NCBI GenBank assembly: GCA_036732565.1
Contig: DAINCF010000190.1
Coordinates: forward strand, 1 to 12,503
DNA from: JAIVJN01 sp036732565
GTDB taxonomy: Bacteria > Acidobacteriota > Vicinamibacteria > Vicinamibacterales > UBA2999
Direction of reading: 5' to 3'
Length of the DNA: 12,503 bases
The notes under the pieces are model-generated. The model ran no database searches, was not told where the DNA came from, and was given only the letters and a program-made list of their open reading frames with translations. Positions within the stretch are counted from its first letter, which is position 1. Every line of letters begins with the position of its first letter. The translations under genes were made by a program, and so were the position numbers. Of this stretch, positions 1 to 8,800 are shown in pieces.

Positions 1-23
1 GGCGGGAGCGCGAGCGTAATGGT

Positions 24-45
24 CGGCCGGCCTGAAGGCCGGCCG
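24..45. repeat. GC-rich hairpin palindrome (REP-like)
   Basis: Two 10-base arms, CGGCCGGCCT and AGGCCGGCCG, are perfectly complementary around a GA centre. The stem lies in the spacer before atpG and has no T tract, so it is not a convincing intrinsic terminator. Its architecture resembles the hairpins at 83-104 and inside mfd, which is why I call it REP-like. A reading frame ending in TAA at 17-19 just before it could be the tail of the preceding gene (atpA by operon order), but only five codons are visible, too few to assign. Confidence 0.6.
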
Positions 46-75
46 CTACGAAGAACGCGGCCGCTACGAAGAACG
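41..75. repeat. Tandem direct repeat, two 17-bp copies at 18-bp period
   Basis: GGCCGCTACGAAGAACG occurs at 41-57 and again, identically, at 59-75, with one base between the copies. The first copy overlaps the right arm of the hairpin at 24-45, so the repeat appears to have duplicated the edge of that palindrome. No function is evident. Confidence 0.7.
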
Positions 76-82
76 TACGTAG

Positions 83-104
83 GGGCCGCCCTTTAGGGCG
101 GCCC
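83..104. repeat. GC-rich hairpin palindrome next to the atpG start
   Basis: The arms GGGCCGCCC (83-91) and GGGCGGCCC (96-104) pair perfectly over nine bases around a TTTA loop. The right arm ends 10 bases before the atpG start codon, where a ribosome binding site would normally lie, and no clear Shine-Dalgarno sequence is seen there. In the message this hairpin could limit atpG translation or stabilise a processed 5' end. Both are inferences. The form is close to the hairpin at 6902-6921 in mfd. Confidence 0.6.
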
Positions 105-114
105 GAGAACGCAG

Positions 115-1005
115 ATGCCCTCACTCATCGATATCCGTCGTCGCGTCCGCGCGGTCAAGTCGACGCAGCAGATCACGAAGGCCATGAAGATGGTCTCCTC
201 GTCGAAGCTGCGCCGCGCCCAGGAGCGCATCGTGCGAGGGCGCCCGTATGCGCAGGAGATGCTGCGGGTGTTCAACCACGTCGCCGCGCGCACGGAACAT
301 GCGCGCCATCCGCTGCTGGAAGAGAAGCCGGCGGGGCGCACGTTGTTGATTGTGATCACGGCCGATCGCGGCCTGTGCGGCAGCTTCAACACGAACGTGA
401 TCAAGGGCGCCAGTCAGTTCATTACGGAACAGCCGTCGTCGCCGGGGCAGGAGATCGCGTTGGCGCTGGTCGGCCGCAAAGGTCGTGACTTCTTCGTCCG
501 CCGCGGTTTCGACGTGCGCTACGAGGAGATCGGGCTGTTTCAGAACGTGAAGTGGGCGCACGCGCAGGCAATCGCGAACACCGCGATCAAGGAGTTCACG
601 ACCGGCGACGCTCAGTCGGTTTATCTCGTCTACAACGAGTTCCGCTCGATCATGTCGCAGCGCGTGGTCGTAGAGCGGCTGTTGCCGATCCCGAAGTTGC
701 CGGACTCGGACTCGGACACGGTGGACGGGCACGCCGCGCCGGGCGCGGAAGTCGACTATCTCTTCGAGCCGGCGCCGGACGAGCTGTTGGGGAGCCTGCT
801 GCCGTTTCACGTGGCCGTGCAGGTGAACCGAGCGCTGCTGGAGTCGTCGGCCGCCGAGCATGCGGCGCGCATGACGGCGATGGACGCGGCGACGCGGAAC
901 GCCCGCGAGATGGTGGATCGACTGACGTTGTACATGAACAAGGTGCGTCAAGCATCCATCACGCGCGAGATCATCGAGATCGTCGCCGGAGCGCAATCCG
1001 TCTAA
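115..1005 (+). CDS. atpG: F1Fo ATP synthase subunit gamma
   Basis: Central rotor shaft of the F1 motor. It couples proton flow through Fo to the catalytic beta subunits on the cytoplasmic face of the inner membrane. The 296-residue product is close to the usual family length of about 290. The N-terminal helix carries the family pattern (MPSLIDIRRRVRAVKSTQQI, then TKAMKMVSSSKLRRAQ), and the C-terminal helix carries NAREMVDRLTLYMNKVRQ followed by ITREIIEIVAGA. These two ends form the coiled-coil shaft, and the middle forms the globular foot (e.g. ITADRGLCGSFN). The ATG at 115 matches the family N-terminus exactly, although the site has only a weak ribosome binding sequence and a hairpin just upstream. 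It is followed by atpD and atpC in the standard order. Family assignment is secure. Confidence 0.98.
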   Translation: MPSLIDIRRRVRAVKSTQQITKAMKMVSSSKLRRAQERIVRGRPYAQEMLRVFNHVAARTEHARHPLLEEKPAGRTLLIVITADRGLCGSFNTNVIKGASQFITEQPSSPGQEIALALVGRKGRDFFVRRGFDVRYEEIGLFQNVKWAHAQAIANTAIKEFTTGDAQSVYLVYNEFRSIMSQRVVVERLLPIPKLPDSDSDTVDGHAAPGAEVDYLFEPAPDELLGSLLPFHVAVQVNRALLESSAAEHAARMTAMDAATRNAREMVDRLTLYMNKVRQASITREIIEIVAGAQSV

Positions 1006-1109
1006 GACACGCCGGCCTGAGACACGAGGCCTGAGGCTCGAAGGGCCTGAGCCTCGACGGGCCGCAAGACGCAGGCCTCGAGCCTGCAAGCGAGCGAGAG
1101 AGCAGGAAT
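1006..1109. repeat. atpG-atpD spacer with degenerate GGCCTGAG/CTCGAGCC repeats
   Basis: This 104-base spacer is long for an F1 operon and consists mostly of variants of one short word (GGCCTGAG, GGCTCGA, GGCCTCGAGCC). It contains two inverted repeats: GAGGCTC (1033-1039) with GAGCCTC (1049-1055), and GCAGGC (1071-1076) with GCCTGC (1082-1087). The end holds the atpD ribosome binding site AGGA at 1104-1107, two bases before the ATG at 1110. I read it as a repeat-invaded spacer. A role in tuning the higher dose of beta over gamma (3:1 in F1) is possible but unproven. Confidence 0.5.
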
Positions 1110-2561
<1,452 letters not shown>

Positions 2562-2570
2562 GGATCACCC

Positions 2571-2993
2571 GTGGCGCTGCCAACGAAGCTGACGCTCAAG
2601 ATCGTGACGCCGGATCAGGCCATCGTCCTCCCCGAGGTCGACGAAGTGTCGTTGCCGGGTCAGGAGGGGGACTTCGGCGTCCTGCCCGGCCACACACCGC
2701 TGTTCGCCGGTCTGCGCACCGGGCAGATGTGGTACCGTCTGGGCCAGGAGAAGCACTTTCTGGCCGTGTCGGTCGGCTTCGTCGAGGTCCTGCCGGAAGA
2801 GGTGACCGTGCTCGCGCAGGTCGCCGAGCGGGCCGAGGATCTCAACGAGGGCCGGGCCGAAGCGAGCATGAAGCGCGCTGAAGAGATGCTGCACGACAGC
2901 ACCGTCGACGTCGACTTCGAGCGCGCGCGGCTCGCGCTGCTGCGCACCCTGCAGCAGCTCAAGGCCGAAAGCGCGCGCGCCGGCCGCGTCTAG
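2571..2993 (+). CDS. atpC: F1Fo ATP synthase subunit epsilon
   Basis: Small rotor subunit that links gamma to the c-ring and can inhibit ATP hydrolysis. The 140-residue product is normal in size. The N-terminal beta-sandwich shows the family pattern LKIVTPDQ, then LPGQEGDFGVLPGHTPL, then AVSVGFVEVLPEEVTVLA. A charged helical C-terminal region (about 88-135) corresponds to the regulatory two-helix arm. Translation is predicted to start at GTG 2571, because AAGGA at 2560-2564 overlaps the atpD stop and is spaced six bases from the GTG. It is the last gene of the atp operon: a strong hairpin follows 51 bases after the stop. The start is well supported. Confidence 0.97.
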   Translation: MALPTKLTLKIVTPDQAIVLPEVDEVSLPGQEGDFGVLPGHTPLFAGLRTGQMWYRLGQEKHFLAVSVGFVEVLPEEVTVLAQVAERAEDLNEGRAEASMKRAEEMLHDSTVDVDFERARLALLRTLQQLKAESARAGRV

Positions 2994-3044
2994 TGGAGCG
3001 TATCCAGAATTACTACCATCTACCGAGAGCTCGGGGAGCAGTTC

Positions 3045-3080
3045 CCGGCCGTTCCTACGGAACGGCCGGTTGTGATTTCG
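3045..3080 (+). terminator. Probable intrinsic terminator of the atp operon
   Basis: The arms CCGGCCGTTCC (3045-3055) and GGAACGGCCGG (3059-3069) form a perfect 11-bp stem around the triloop TAC. TTGTGATTT follows, a modest T-rich tail. The position after the last ATP synthase gene and before an unrelated cassette fits termination. The weak T tract leaves open that this is only a stable 3' end or another REP-like palindrome. Confidence 0.6.
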
Positions 3081-3123
3081 ACGGTACATCCCACTAGACG
3101 TCTTGAAGGCGGGTAGGCCTTGC

Positions 3124-3136
3124 ATTTGAATCAAAT
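3124..3136. promoter_or_regulatory. AT-rich palindrome upstream of the ABC export genes
   Basis: ATTTGA and TCAAAT are perfect inverted arms around a single A, an AT-rich island in otherwise GC-rich DNA, 52 bases before the permease start codon. The position between the probable atp terminator and the next operon suits a promoter or operator. A TTGAAG at 3103-3108 could be a -35 element, but I see no convincing -10, so the promoter itself is not defined. Confidence 0.3.
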
Positions 3137-3188
3137 TTGGAGCCGCACCGCATCTGCTCGCTGGTCCTGGGCGGAGCTTCGCTAGCCC

Positions 3189-3983
3189 TTGTTTCGTAAC
3201 CTCGCCAATCTCTTTCGCTACCGCGCGCTGATTCAGACGCTCGTCGTACGCGACCTCAAAGCGCGCTACCGCGGCTCGGTCCTCGGGTTCTTCTGGTCGT
3301 TCGTCAATCCGCTCCTGCTGCTGTTGATCTATTCGTTCGTGTTCACGACGGTGCTGCCAGGCGCGCACCCGCCGGACATGGAGCCGTTCGCCCTCTTCAT
3401 GTTCTGTGGCATCCTGCCGTGGACGTGGTTCTCGTCGTCGCTCAGCGAAGCGTCGAACGTCCTCATCGGCGGCGGGAATCTGATCAAGAAGGTGCTCTTC
3501 CCGGCCGAAGTGCTCCCTATCGTCACCGTCCTGGCGAACATGGTGCACTTCTTCCTCGGGCTGATCATCCTCGCGGCGTTCCTGATCTACTACCAGCGGC
3601 CATTGGACCCGCTCGAGCTGTTGTGGTTTCCCGTGATCGTGCTCGTCCAACTCGTGCTGACGCTCGGCCTGTCGCTGATTGTGTCGGCGCTGACGGTGCA
3701 CTTTCGCGACATCAAGGACATCCTGGCCAACCTGCTGACGTTCTGGTTCTTCGCGACGCCGATCATCTACCCGATGCAGGCGGCCGGAGAGCAGTTCCGT
3801 TGGCTGCTCAACTTCAACCCGATGACGCACATCGCCATCTCCTACCAGGAGGTGCTGTTCTACATCGGGCCGCACGGGCACTGGAAGTGGCTGATGGGCG
3901 TGTTCGCGCTCTCGATCGCGATCTTCTTCGTGGGGTACTTCGTCTTCGATCGGCTGCGTGACTCGTTCGCGGAGGAAGTATGA
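3189..3983 (+). CDS. ABC-2 type polysaccharide export permease (Wzm/TagG/KpsM-like)
   Basis: Membrane component of an ABC transporter that would move a completed lipid-linked polysaccharide across the inner membrane, paired with the ATPase encoded next. The 264-residue length is typical. After an N-terminal amphipathic stretch with the family pattern LVVRDLKARYRGSVLGFFWS, hydrophobic segments lie at about 31-56, 66-85, 107-135, 145-169, 178-196 and 233-253. The second half has the conserved VHFRDIKDIL and FFATPIIYP blocks, followed by NPMTHI. The predicted start is TTG 3189: an in-frame TAG at 3183-3185 rules out anything upstream. GGAG at 3173-3176 is the best ribosome site, though its 12-base spacing is long. 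The stop overlaps the next start as ATGA, a sign of translational coupling. Wzm is the likely role, but sequence alone does not fix the glycan (O-antigen, capsule or teichoic-like). Confidence 0.92.
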   Translation: MFRNLANLFRYRALIQTLVVRDLKARYRGSVLGFFWSFVNPLLLLLIYSFVFTTVLPGAHPPDMEPFALFMFCGILPWTWFSSSLSEASNVLIGGGNLIKKVLFPAEVLPIVTVLANMVHFFLGLIILAAFLIYYQRPLDPLELLWFPVIVLVQLVLTLGLSLIVSALTVHFRDIKDILANLLTFWFFATPIIYPMQAAGEQFRWLLNFNPMTHIAISYQEVLFYIGPHGHWKWLMGVFALSIAIFFVGYFVFDRLRDSFAEEV

Positions 3984-5341
3984 ACGCGATCGAGGTCGTC
4001 AACGTCACCAAGGTCTATCGACGGTTCGCGCGGCGGAAGCAGTTCGCGACGCTCAAATCCGCGCTGCTCAAGGGCAGCCTGATTCGCGACCTGCAGCCCG
4101 ATGAAACGTTCCCCGCGCTGCGCGGTGTGTCGTTCTCGGTGCCGAAGGGCTGCACCTACGGCGTCGTCGGCCGCAACGGCTCCGGCAAGTCGACGCTCTT
4201 GAAATGCGTGGCGGGGATCACGCGGCCCAACGAAGGCCACATCACCGTCGATGGCCGCATCTCCGCGCTGATCGAGCTCGGCGCCGGCTTCCATCCCGAG
4301 ATCTCCGGCCGGGAGAACGTCTTCATCAATGGCATCATGCTCGGCCTGTCGAAGCGCGAGATTCAGAAGCGCTTCGATGAGATCGTCGAGTTCGCGGAGC
4401 TGCAGGATTTCATCGACGCACCGGTCAAGACCTACTCCTCGGGCATGTACATGCGCCTGGGGTTTGCTGTCGCCATCCACGTCGATCCCGAAGTCCTGCT
4501 CGTCGACGAAGTGCTGGCGGTAGGCGATCAAGGCTTCACCCACAAGTGTCTCGACAAGTTCTCCGAGTTCCGGCGGCGCAACAAGTCGATCCTGCTCGTC
4601 ACGCATTCGTTGGATCTCGTCGAGAAGTTCTGCGACCTGGCTCTCTGGCTGGATCATGGTAAGACCAAGGCCGAAGGCGACCCACGCAAGGTCATCGCGT
4701 CGTACGTGATCGACGTCGGCAAGGCCGAAGAGCAGCAACTGGCCCGAGAGGAAGCGGCGCGTGTCGCTCACGCGGCCGAAGACGCGGCGGCGGCCACCGG
4801 TCCGTTGCCGGCGAATCCCGTCGAGACCGGCGAGGCGCCGGCCGATATGTTCAAGGCCACCGAAGGGCGCTGGGGGACACGCGAGGTCGAGATCACCGAG
4901 GTTTTCCTGATCGGTCCGGATGGCACCGCCGGTCACGTCTTTCAGGCTGGCGATGCCATCGAAGTGCGTCTCAAGGTACGAGCCCACTCGGCGATCAAGG
5001 ATTTCGTCTTCGGCTTCGGGATCTTCAATGCCGACGGCATCTGCTGCTACGGCACCAACACCAACCTCGAGGAGTTGAAGCCCGGGGAAATCAGCGGCGA
5101 GGGGGAAGTCGGGCTCAAGATCGACAGCCTGAAGCTCGTCGAGGGCACGTACAAGATCGACGTCGCCGTGCACAAGCTCGACGGCTTCCCCTACGACTAC
5201 CACCGGCTGCTCTACACCTTCCGCGTCAAGTCGCCGGTGAAGGACGTCGGCGTCTATCGCCCCGATCACTCCTGGGTCTTCACGCCCAACATCCGATTCC
5301 TGACACTGGCCCAGTCGCGCGCCCGTGACCTCGAGGGATGA
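3980..5341 (+). CDS. ABC polysaccharide export ATPase with C-terminal glycan-recognition domain (Wzt-like)
   Basis: Cytoplasmic ATPase partner of the preceding permease; hydrolysis drives glycan export. The ABC domain (about 1-240) has Walker A GRNGSGKST at 64-72, signature YSSGM at 152-156, Walker B VLLVDE at 172-177 and the H-loop histidine at about 209. The block SALIELGAGFHPEISGRENV is typical of the polysaccharide-export ATPases. An Ala/Glu-rich, probably flexible linker (about 243-296) leads to a beta-rich domain (about 298-440) resembling Wzt C-terminal domains, which in studied O-antigen systems bind the modified non-reducing end of the chain. A capped glycan substrate is therefore a reasonable inference. 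GGAGG at 3971-3975 lies four bases before the ATG, and the start overlaps the permease stop by four bases. At 453 residues it matches long, C-domain-bearing Wzt proteins rather than the short KpsT type. Confidence 0.93.
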   Translation: MNAIEVVNVTKVYRRFARRKQFATLKSALLKGSLIRDLQPDETFPALRGVSFSVPKGCTYGVVGRNGSGKSTLLKCVAGITRPNEGHITVDGRISALIELGAGFHPEISGRENVFINGIMLGLSKREIQKRFDEIVEFAELQDFIDAPVKTYSSGMYMRLGFAVAIHVDPEVLLVDEVLAVGDQGFTHKCLDKFSEFRRRNKSILLVTHSLDLVEKFCDLALWLDHGKTKAEGDPRKVIASYVIDVGKAEEQQLAREEAARVAHAAEDAAAATGPLPANPVETGEAPADMFKATEGRWGTREVEITEVFLIGPDGTAGHVFQAGDAIEVRLKVRAHSAIKDFVFGFGIFNADGICCYGTNTNLEELKPGEISGEGEVGLKIDSLKLVEGTYKIDVAVHKLDGFPYDYHRLLYTFRVKSPVKDVGVYRPDHSWVFTPNIRFLTLAQSRARDLEG

Positions 5342-5342
5342 C

Positions 5343-5807
5343 GTGCGGTCGCACTCCGAAGCCGTTCAATGGGTTCAACGGCTTCGCGCCCGCGGCCTCA
5401 CGATCGTGTTCACCAACGGCGTGTTCGATCTGCTTCATCCGGGGCACCTTCGCTATCTGCAGGAAGCCCGGCGGCAGGGCGATGCGTTGATCGTCGCGGT
5501 GAACTCGGACCGTTCGGTTCGTGCGCAAGGCAAGGGGGCCGACCGGCCGATTCATCCGGAGACTGAACGGGCGGAGGTTGTCGCGGCCCTCGATTGCGTC
5601 GATGCCGTCGTGGTGTTCGACGAGGACACGCCGCATGAGGTGATCGACGCGCTGCAACCGGACGTTCTCGTCAAGGGCGCCGACTGGGCCCACGACGCCA
5701 TCGTCGGCCGCGAGATCGTCGAGGCTCGCGGCGGCCGCGTCGTGCGCATCCCGCTGGCGGACGGTTATTCGACGACGACCTTGCTCGAGCGCATTCGGAA
5801 GACCTAG
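5343..5807 (+). CDS. rfaE2: D-glycero-beta-D-manno-heptose 1-phosphate adenylyltransferase
   Basis: Nucleotidyltransferase that joins AMP from ATP to heptose-1-phosphate, giving ADP-heptose for LPS inner core or related glycans. It matches the C-terminal half of bifunctional HldE, here as a separate protein. FTNGVFDLLHPGHLRYLQ includes the HxGH nucleotide-binding motif (HPGH). Then come VAVNSDRSVR, the adjacent GADRPIHPETER, and DTPHEVIDALQPDVLVKGAD, with the DGYSTTTLLERIR ending. GTG 5343 is preferred because GAGGG at 5333-5337 is spaced five bases from it. An earlier in-frame GTG at 5325 would add six residues and overlap the upstream ATPase gene by 17 bases but lacks a ribosome site. The sugar kinase (RfaE1), isomerase and epimerase of the pathway are not in this window. 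Another small cytidylyltransferase-type activity is less likely given the close motif match. Confidence 0.88.
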   Translation: MRSHSEAVQWVQRLRARGLTIVFTNGVFDLLHPGHLRYLQEARRQGDALIVAVNSDRSVRAQGKGADRPIHPETERAEVVAALDCVDAVVVFDEDTPHEVIDALQPDVLVKGADWAHDAIVGREIVEARGGRVVRIPLADGYSTTTLLERIRKT

Positions 5808-5828
5808 CCCTCGTGTAACAATAGGAGA

Positions 5829-8800
5829 TTGCCTGTCGACCCGGGCCCGCGGCTGTGGGCTCGGGCGTTTGCTACGTACGCCGTGTCTACCGCAACATCC
5901 CTGACCGTCCGCTCGATCCTGAACGCCGCGCTCGCCAGAGCCGGGTTCGACGCCCGTACGCGCGGGTTCACGGGGCTCACGCCTCCGGCGAAAGCGCTGG
6001 CCGTGGCGTCCACCGCCCATCGGCTTCCGAGCGCAGTGCTCTACGTCGTCCCGACAGACGCCGAGCTGGAGCAGGCGACGAGCGACATCCGCTTCTTTCT
6101 CAGCGTCCTCGAAGGTCTCGCCGACGCGGTGGCCGAGTCGGTCGTGCTGCCGCTGCCGGGCCACCAGGTCGATCCGTACCGCGGTCTGGCGCCTCACCTG
6201 CGGACGACGTCGGCCCGCGCGCGCGCCCTCCACGCCCTCGCCACCCGCTCGGCGCGTGTCATCGTCGCATCCGCCCAGGCCCTGCTGCCGCGGGTGCCGT
6301 CGCCCGAGCAATTGCTGTCCGCGTCGTTCGACGTCAAGCCCGGTCTGGATCTGGATCCGCAGCTCCTTGCGGCGCTGCTCGTCGACGGCGGTTACGAGCG
6401 CCAGGACCCGGTCGATCAGCACGGCGAGTTCTGCCTGCGCGGCGGCATCCTCGACATCTTCCCGGCCGGCGAGCAGATGCCGGTTCGCATCGAGTTCATC
6501 GGCGACACGGTGGAGTCGATCCGCCGCTTCGACCCGGCGACGCAGCGTTCGATCGAGACCATCGACCAGTACCGCGTCATGCCGGTTCGCGAGCGCGCCG
6601 ACGGCGAGAGTCCGGCCAAGGACACGCTGCTCAGCTATCTCCGGACGTCAACGGGGTTTCGCGTCGTTGTTGCCGAGCCCGACGACGTGCAGGCACAGGT
6701 CGAGCAGTGGATGACGCAGGTCGAAGCGTCGTATTCAGAGCGTCTCAGCGCCAACGCGAACATGGCATCCCCGGCTTCGTTGATGCTGACGAGCGAGGAG
6801 TTGGAGCCAATCCTCGCGAACGCCATCGCGGTCGAGGAGCTGGGAATCGATCAAGGCACGCTCGAGGACGCGTCGTCTGATAGCCCAGACGAGGCTGTGA
6901 AGGTCCGCCTAAAGGCGGACCCCACGCCCGATCCCGTGACGCCTCCAACATCGCCTGGTCGTACGTCGGGCCTGGCCGATCGTACGTCGGGTCCGGCTGA
7001 TCGTGCGTCGGGTCCGGCCGATCGTGCGCGGGGTCCGGCTGATCGTGCGTGGGGTCCGGCTGATCGTGCGTGGGGTCCGGCTTCAGCCGGACCAATCATT
7101 CACATCCCCTGTCAGCCGACACTGGAGTTCCACGGTCGGGTCGCCGATTGGATCGCCGACGTCCGGCTGGCGCGCGATCGCGGTGACACGATTCTCTTCA
7201 TCGCCAGCACCCACGGCCGGGCCGAACGGACGACGGAGCTGCTGCGCGACTACGAGATTCGGGCCCTTGCCGCGACCGAGTCCGCCGACCTCACTGCGGG
7301 GGCGGTCATCGTCGCCGAGGGCCTCCTGTCCCACGGCTTTCGCCTGCCGGGCGCCGCGCTGCAGATTTACGCCGAAGCGGATGTCTTCGAAGACGAGCGC
7401 CGCCGGACGACGACCAACCGCAAGCGATCGCTCGCGGCGACGTTCCTCTCCGACCTTCGCGATCTCAAAGTCGGCGATCTGATCGTCCACGTCGATCACG
7501 GGATCGGGCAGTTCGTCGGCCTCAAGCAGATTTCGATCGGCCACGGGGACATCGTCCAGGAGTTCTTGGAGCTGCGCTATCACGGCGAGGACAAGCTGTT
7601 CGTCCCCGTCGAACGGCTCGACCTCGTTCAGAAATACACGGGCGGCACCAAGCCCGCGCTGGACCGCTTGGGCGGGACGACGTGGGAGAAGGCCAAGAAG
7701 AAGGTCAAGAAGGCCATGCGCGACATGGCCGAAGAGCTGTTGAAGCTCTACGCGGCGCGCCGCGCCATGCCCGGTCATGCCTTCAGCCCCGATTCCCATT
7801 GGCAGGAGGAGTTCGAAGACGCCTTCGAATGGGACTTGACGCCGGATCAGACAACGGCGATCACCGACATCAAGCGCGACATGGAGGCGCCGACGCCGAT
7901 GGATCGTCTGTTGTGCGGCGACGTCGGCTACGGCAAGACCGAAGTCGCGATGCGCGCGGCCTTCAAGGCGGTCATGGACGGCAAGCAGGTCGCGGTGCTG
8001 GCCCCGACCACGGTCCTCGCGTTCCAGCACCTCGAGACGCTCAGGCGCCGCTTCGCGGCGTTCCCGGCGAAGATCGACATGGTCAGCCGGTTTCGCACCA
8101 AGCAGGAAATCAAGGAGGCGCTCGACGCGCTGGCCGCGGGCCGTCTCGACATCATCGTCGGCACCCACCGATTGCTCTCGAAGGACGTGACGTTCCGCGA
8201 GCTCGGATTGCTGGTCGTGGACGAGGAGCAGCGCTTCGGCGTGGCGCACAAGGAGCGCATCAAGCAGATGCGGAAGAAGGTCGACGTGCTGACGCTGACG
8301 GCGACGCCGATTCCGCGCACGCTCAACATGTCGCTGGTGGGCATTCGCGACATGTCGGTCATCGAGACGCCGCCCAAGGATCGCCTCGCGATTCAGACCA
8401 ACGTTGTCAAGTTCGACTCGAGCGTGATCACGCGCGCCCTGCGCCAGGAGCTCGCGCGAGGCGGGCAGGTGTACTTCGTGCACAACCGGGTGGAGTCGAT
8501 CTACTCGATGGCCAACCTCCTGCAGCGGCTGGTGCCCGAGGCGCGCGTCGTGATCGGCCACGGGCAGATGAGCGAGGACAGGCTCGAGCGCGCGATGCAC
8601 GACTTCGTGGCGCACCATTACGATGTGCTGCTCTCGACCACGATCGTCGAGAACGGTCTCGACATCCCCAACGCCAACACCATCATCATCAACCGTGCCG
8701 ACCGCTACGGCCTCTCCCAGCTCTATCAGCTGCGGGGCCGCGTCGGCCGGAGCGATCGCCCGGCTTATGCCTACCTGATGGTGCCGCCGGAATCCTCGCT

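Noticed and set aside
2..19. Tail of atpA at the window edge
   Set aside because: A frame ends in TAA at 17-19, but only five codons are visible and they show no recognisable AtpA ending.
2565..3881. Long minus-strand open frame across atpC and the permease gene
   Set aside because: It is rich in Arg, Glu and Gln with no domain, and it crosses a probable terminator and two well-supported plus-strand genes.
6957..7082. CRISPR-like array
   Set aside because: The units are contiguous 21-bp repeats with no spacers, in frame with mfd, and no cas gene is nearby.
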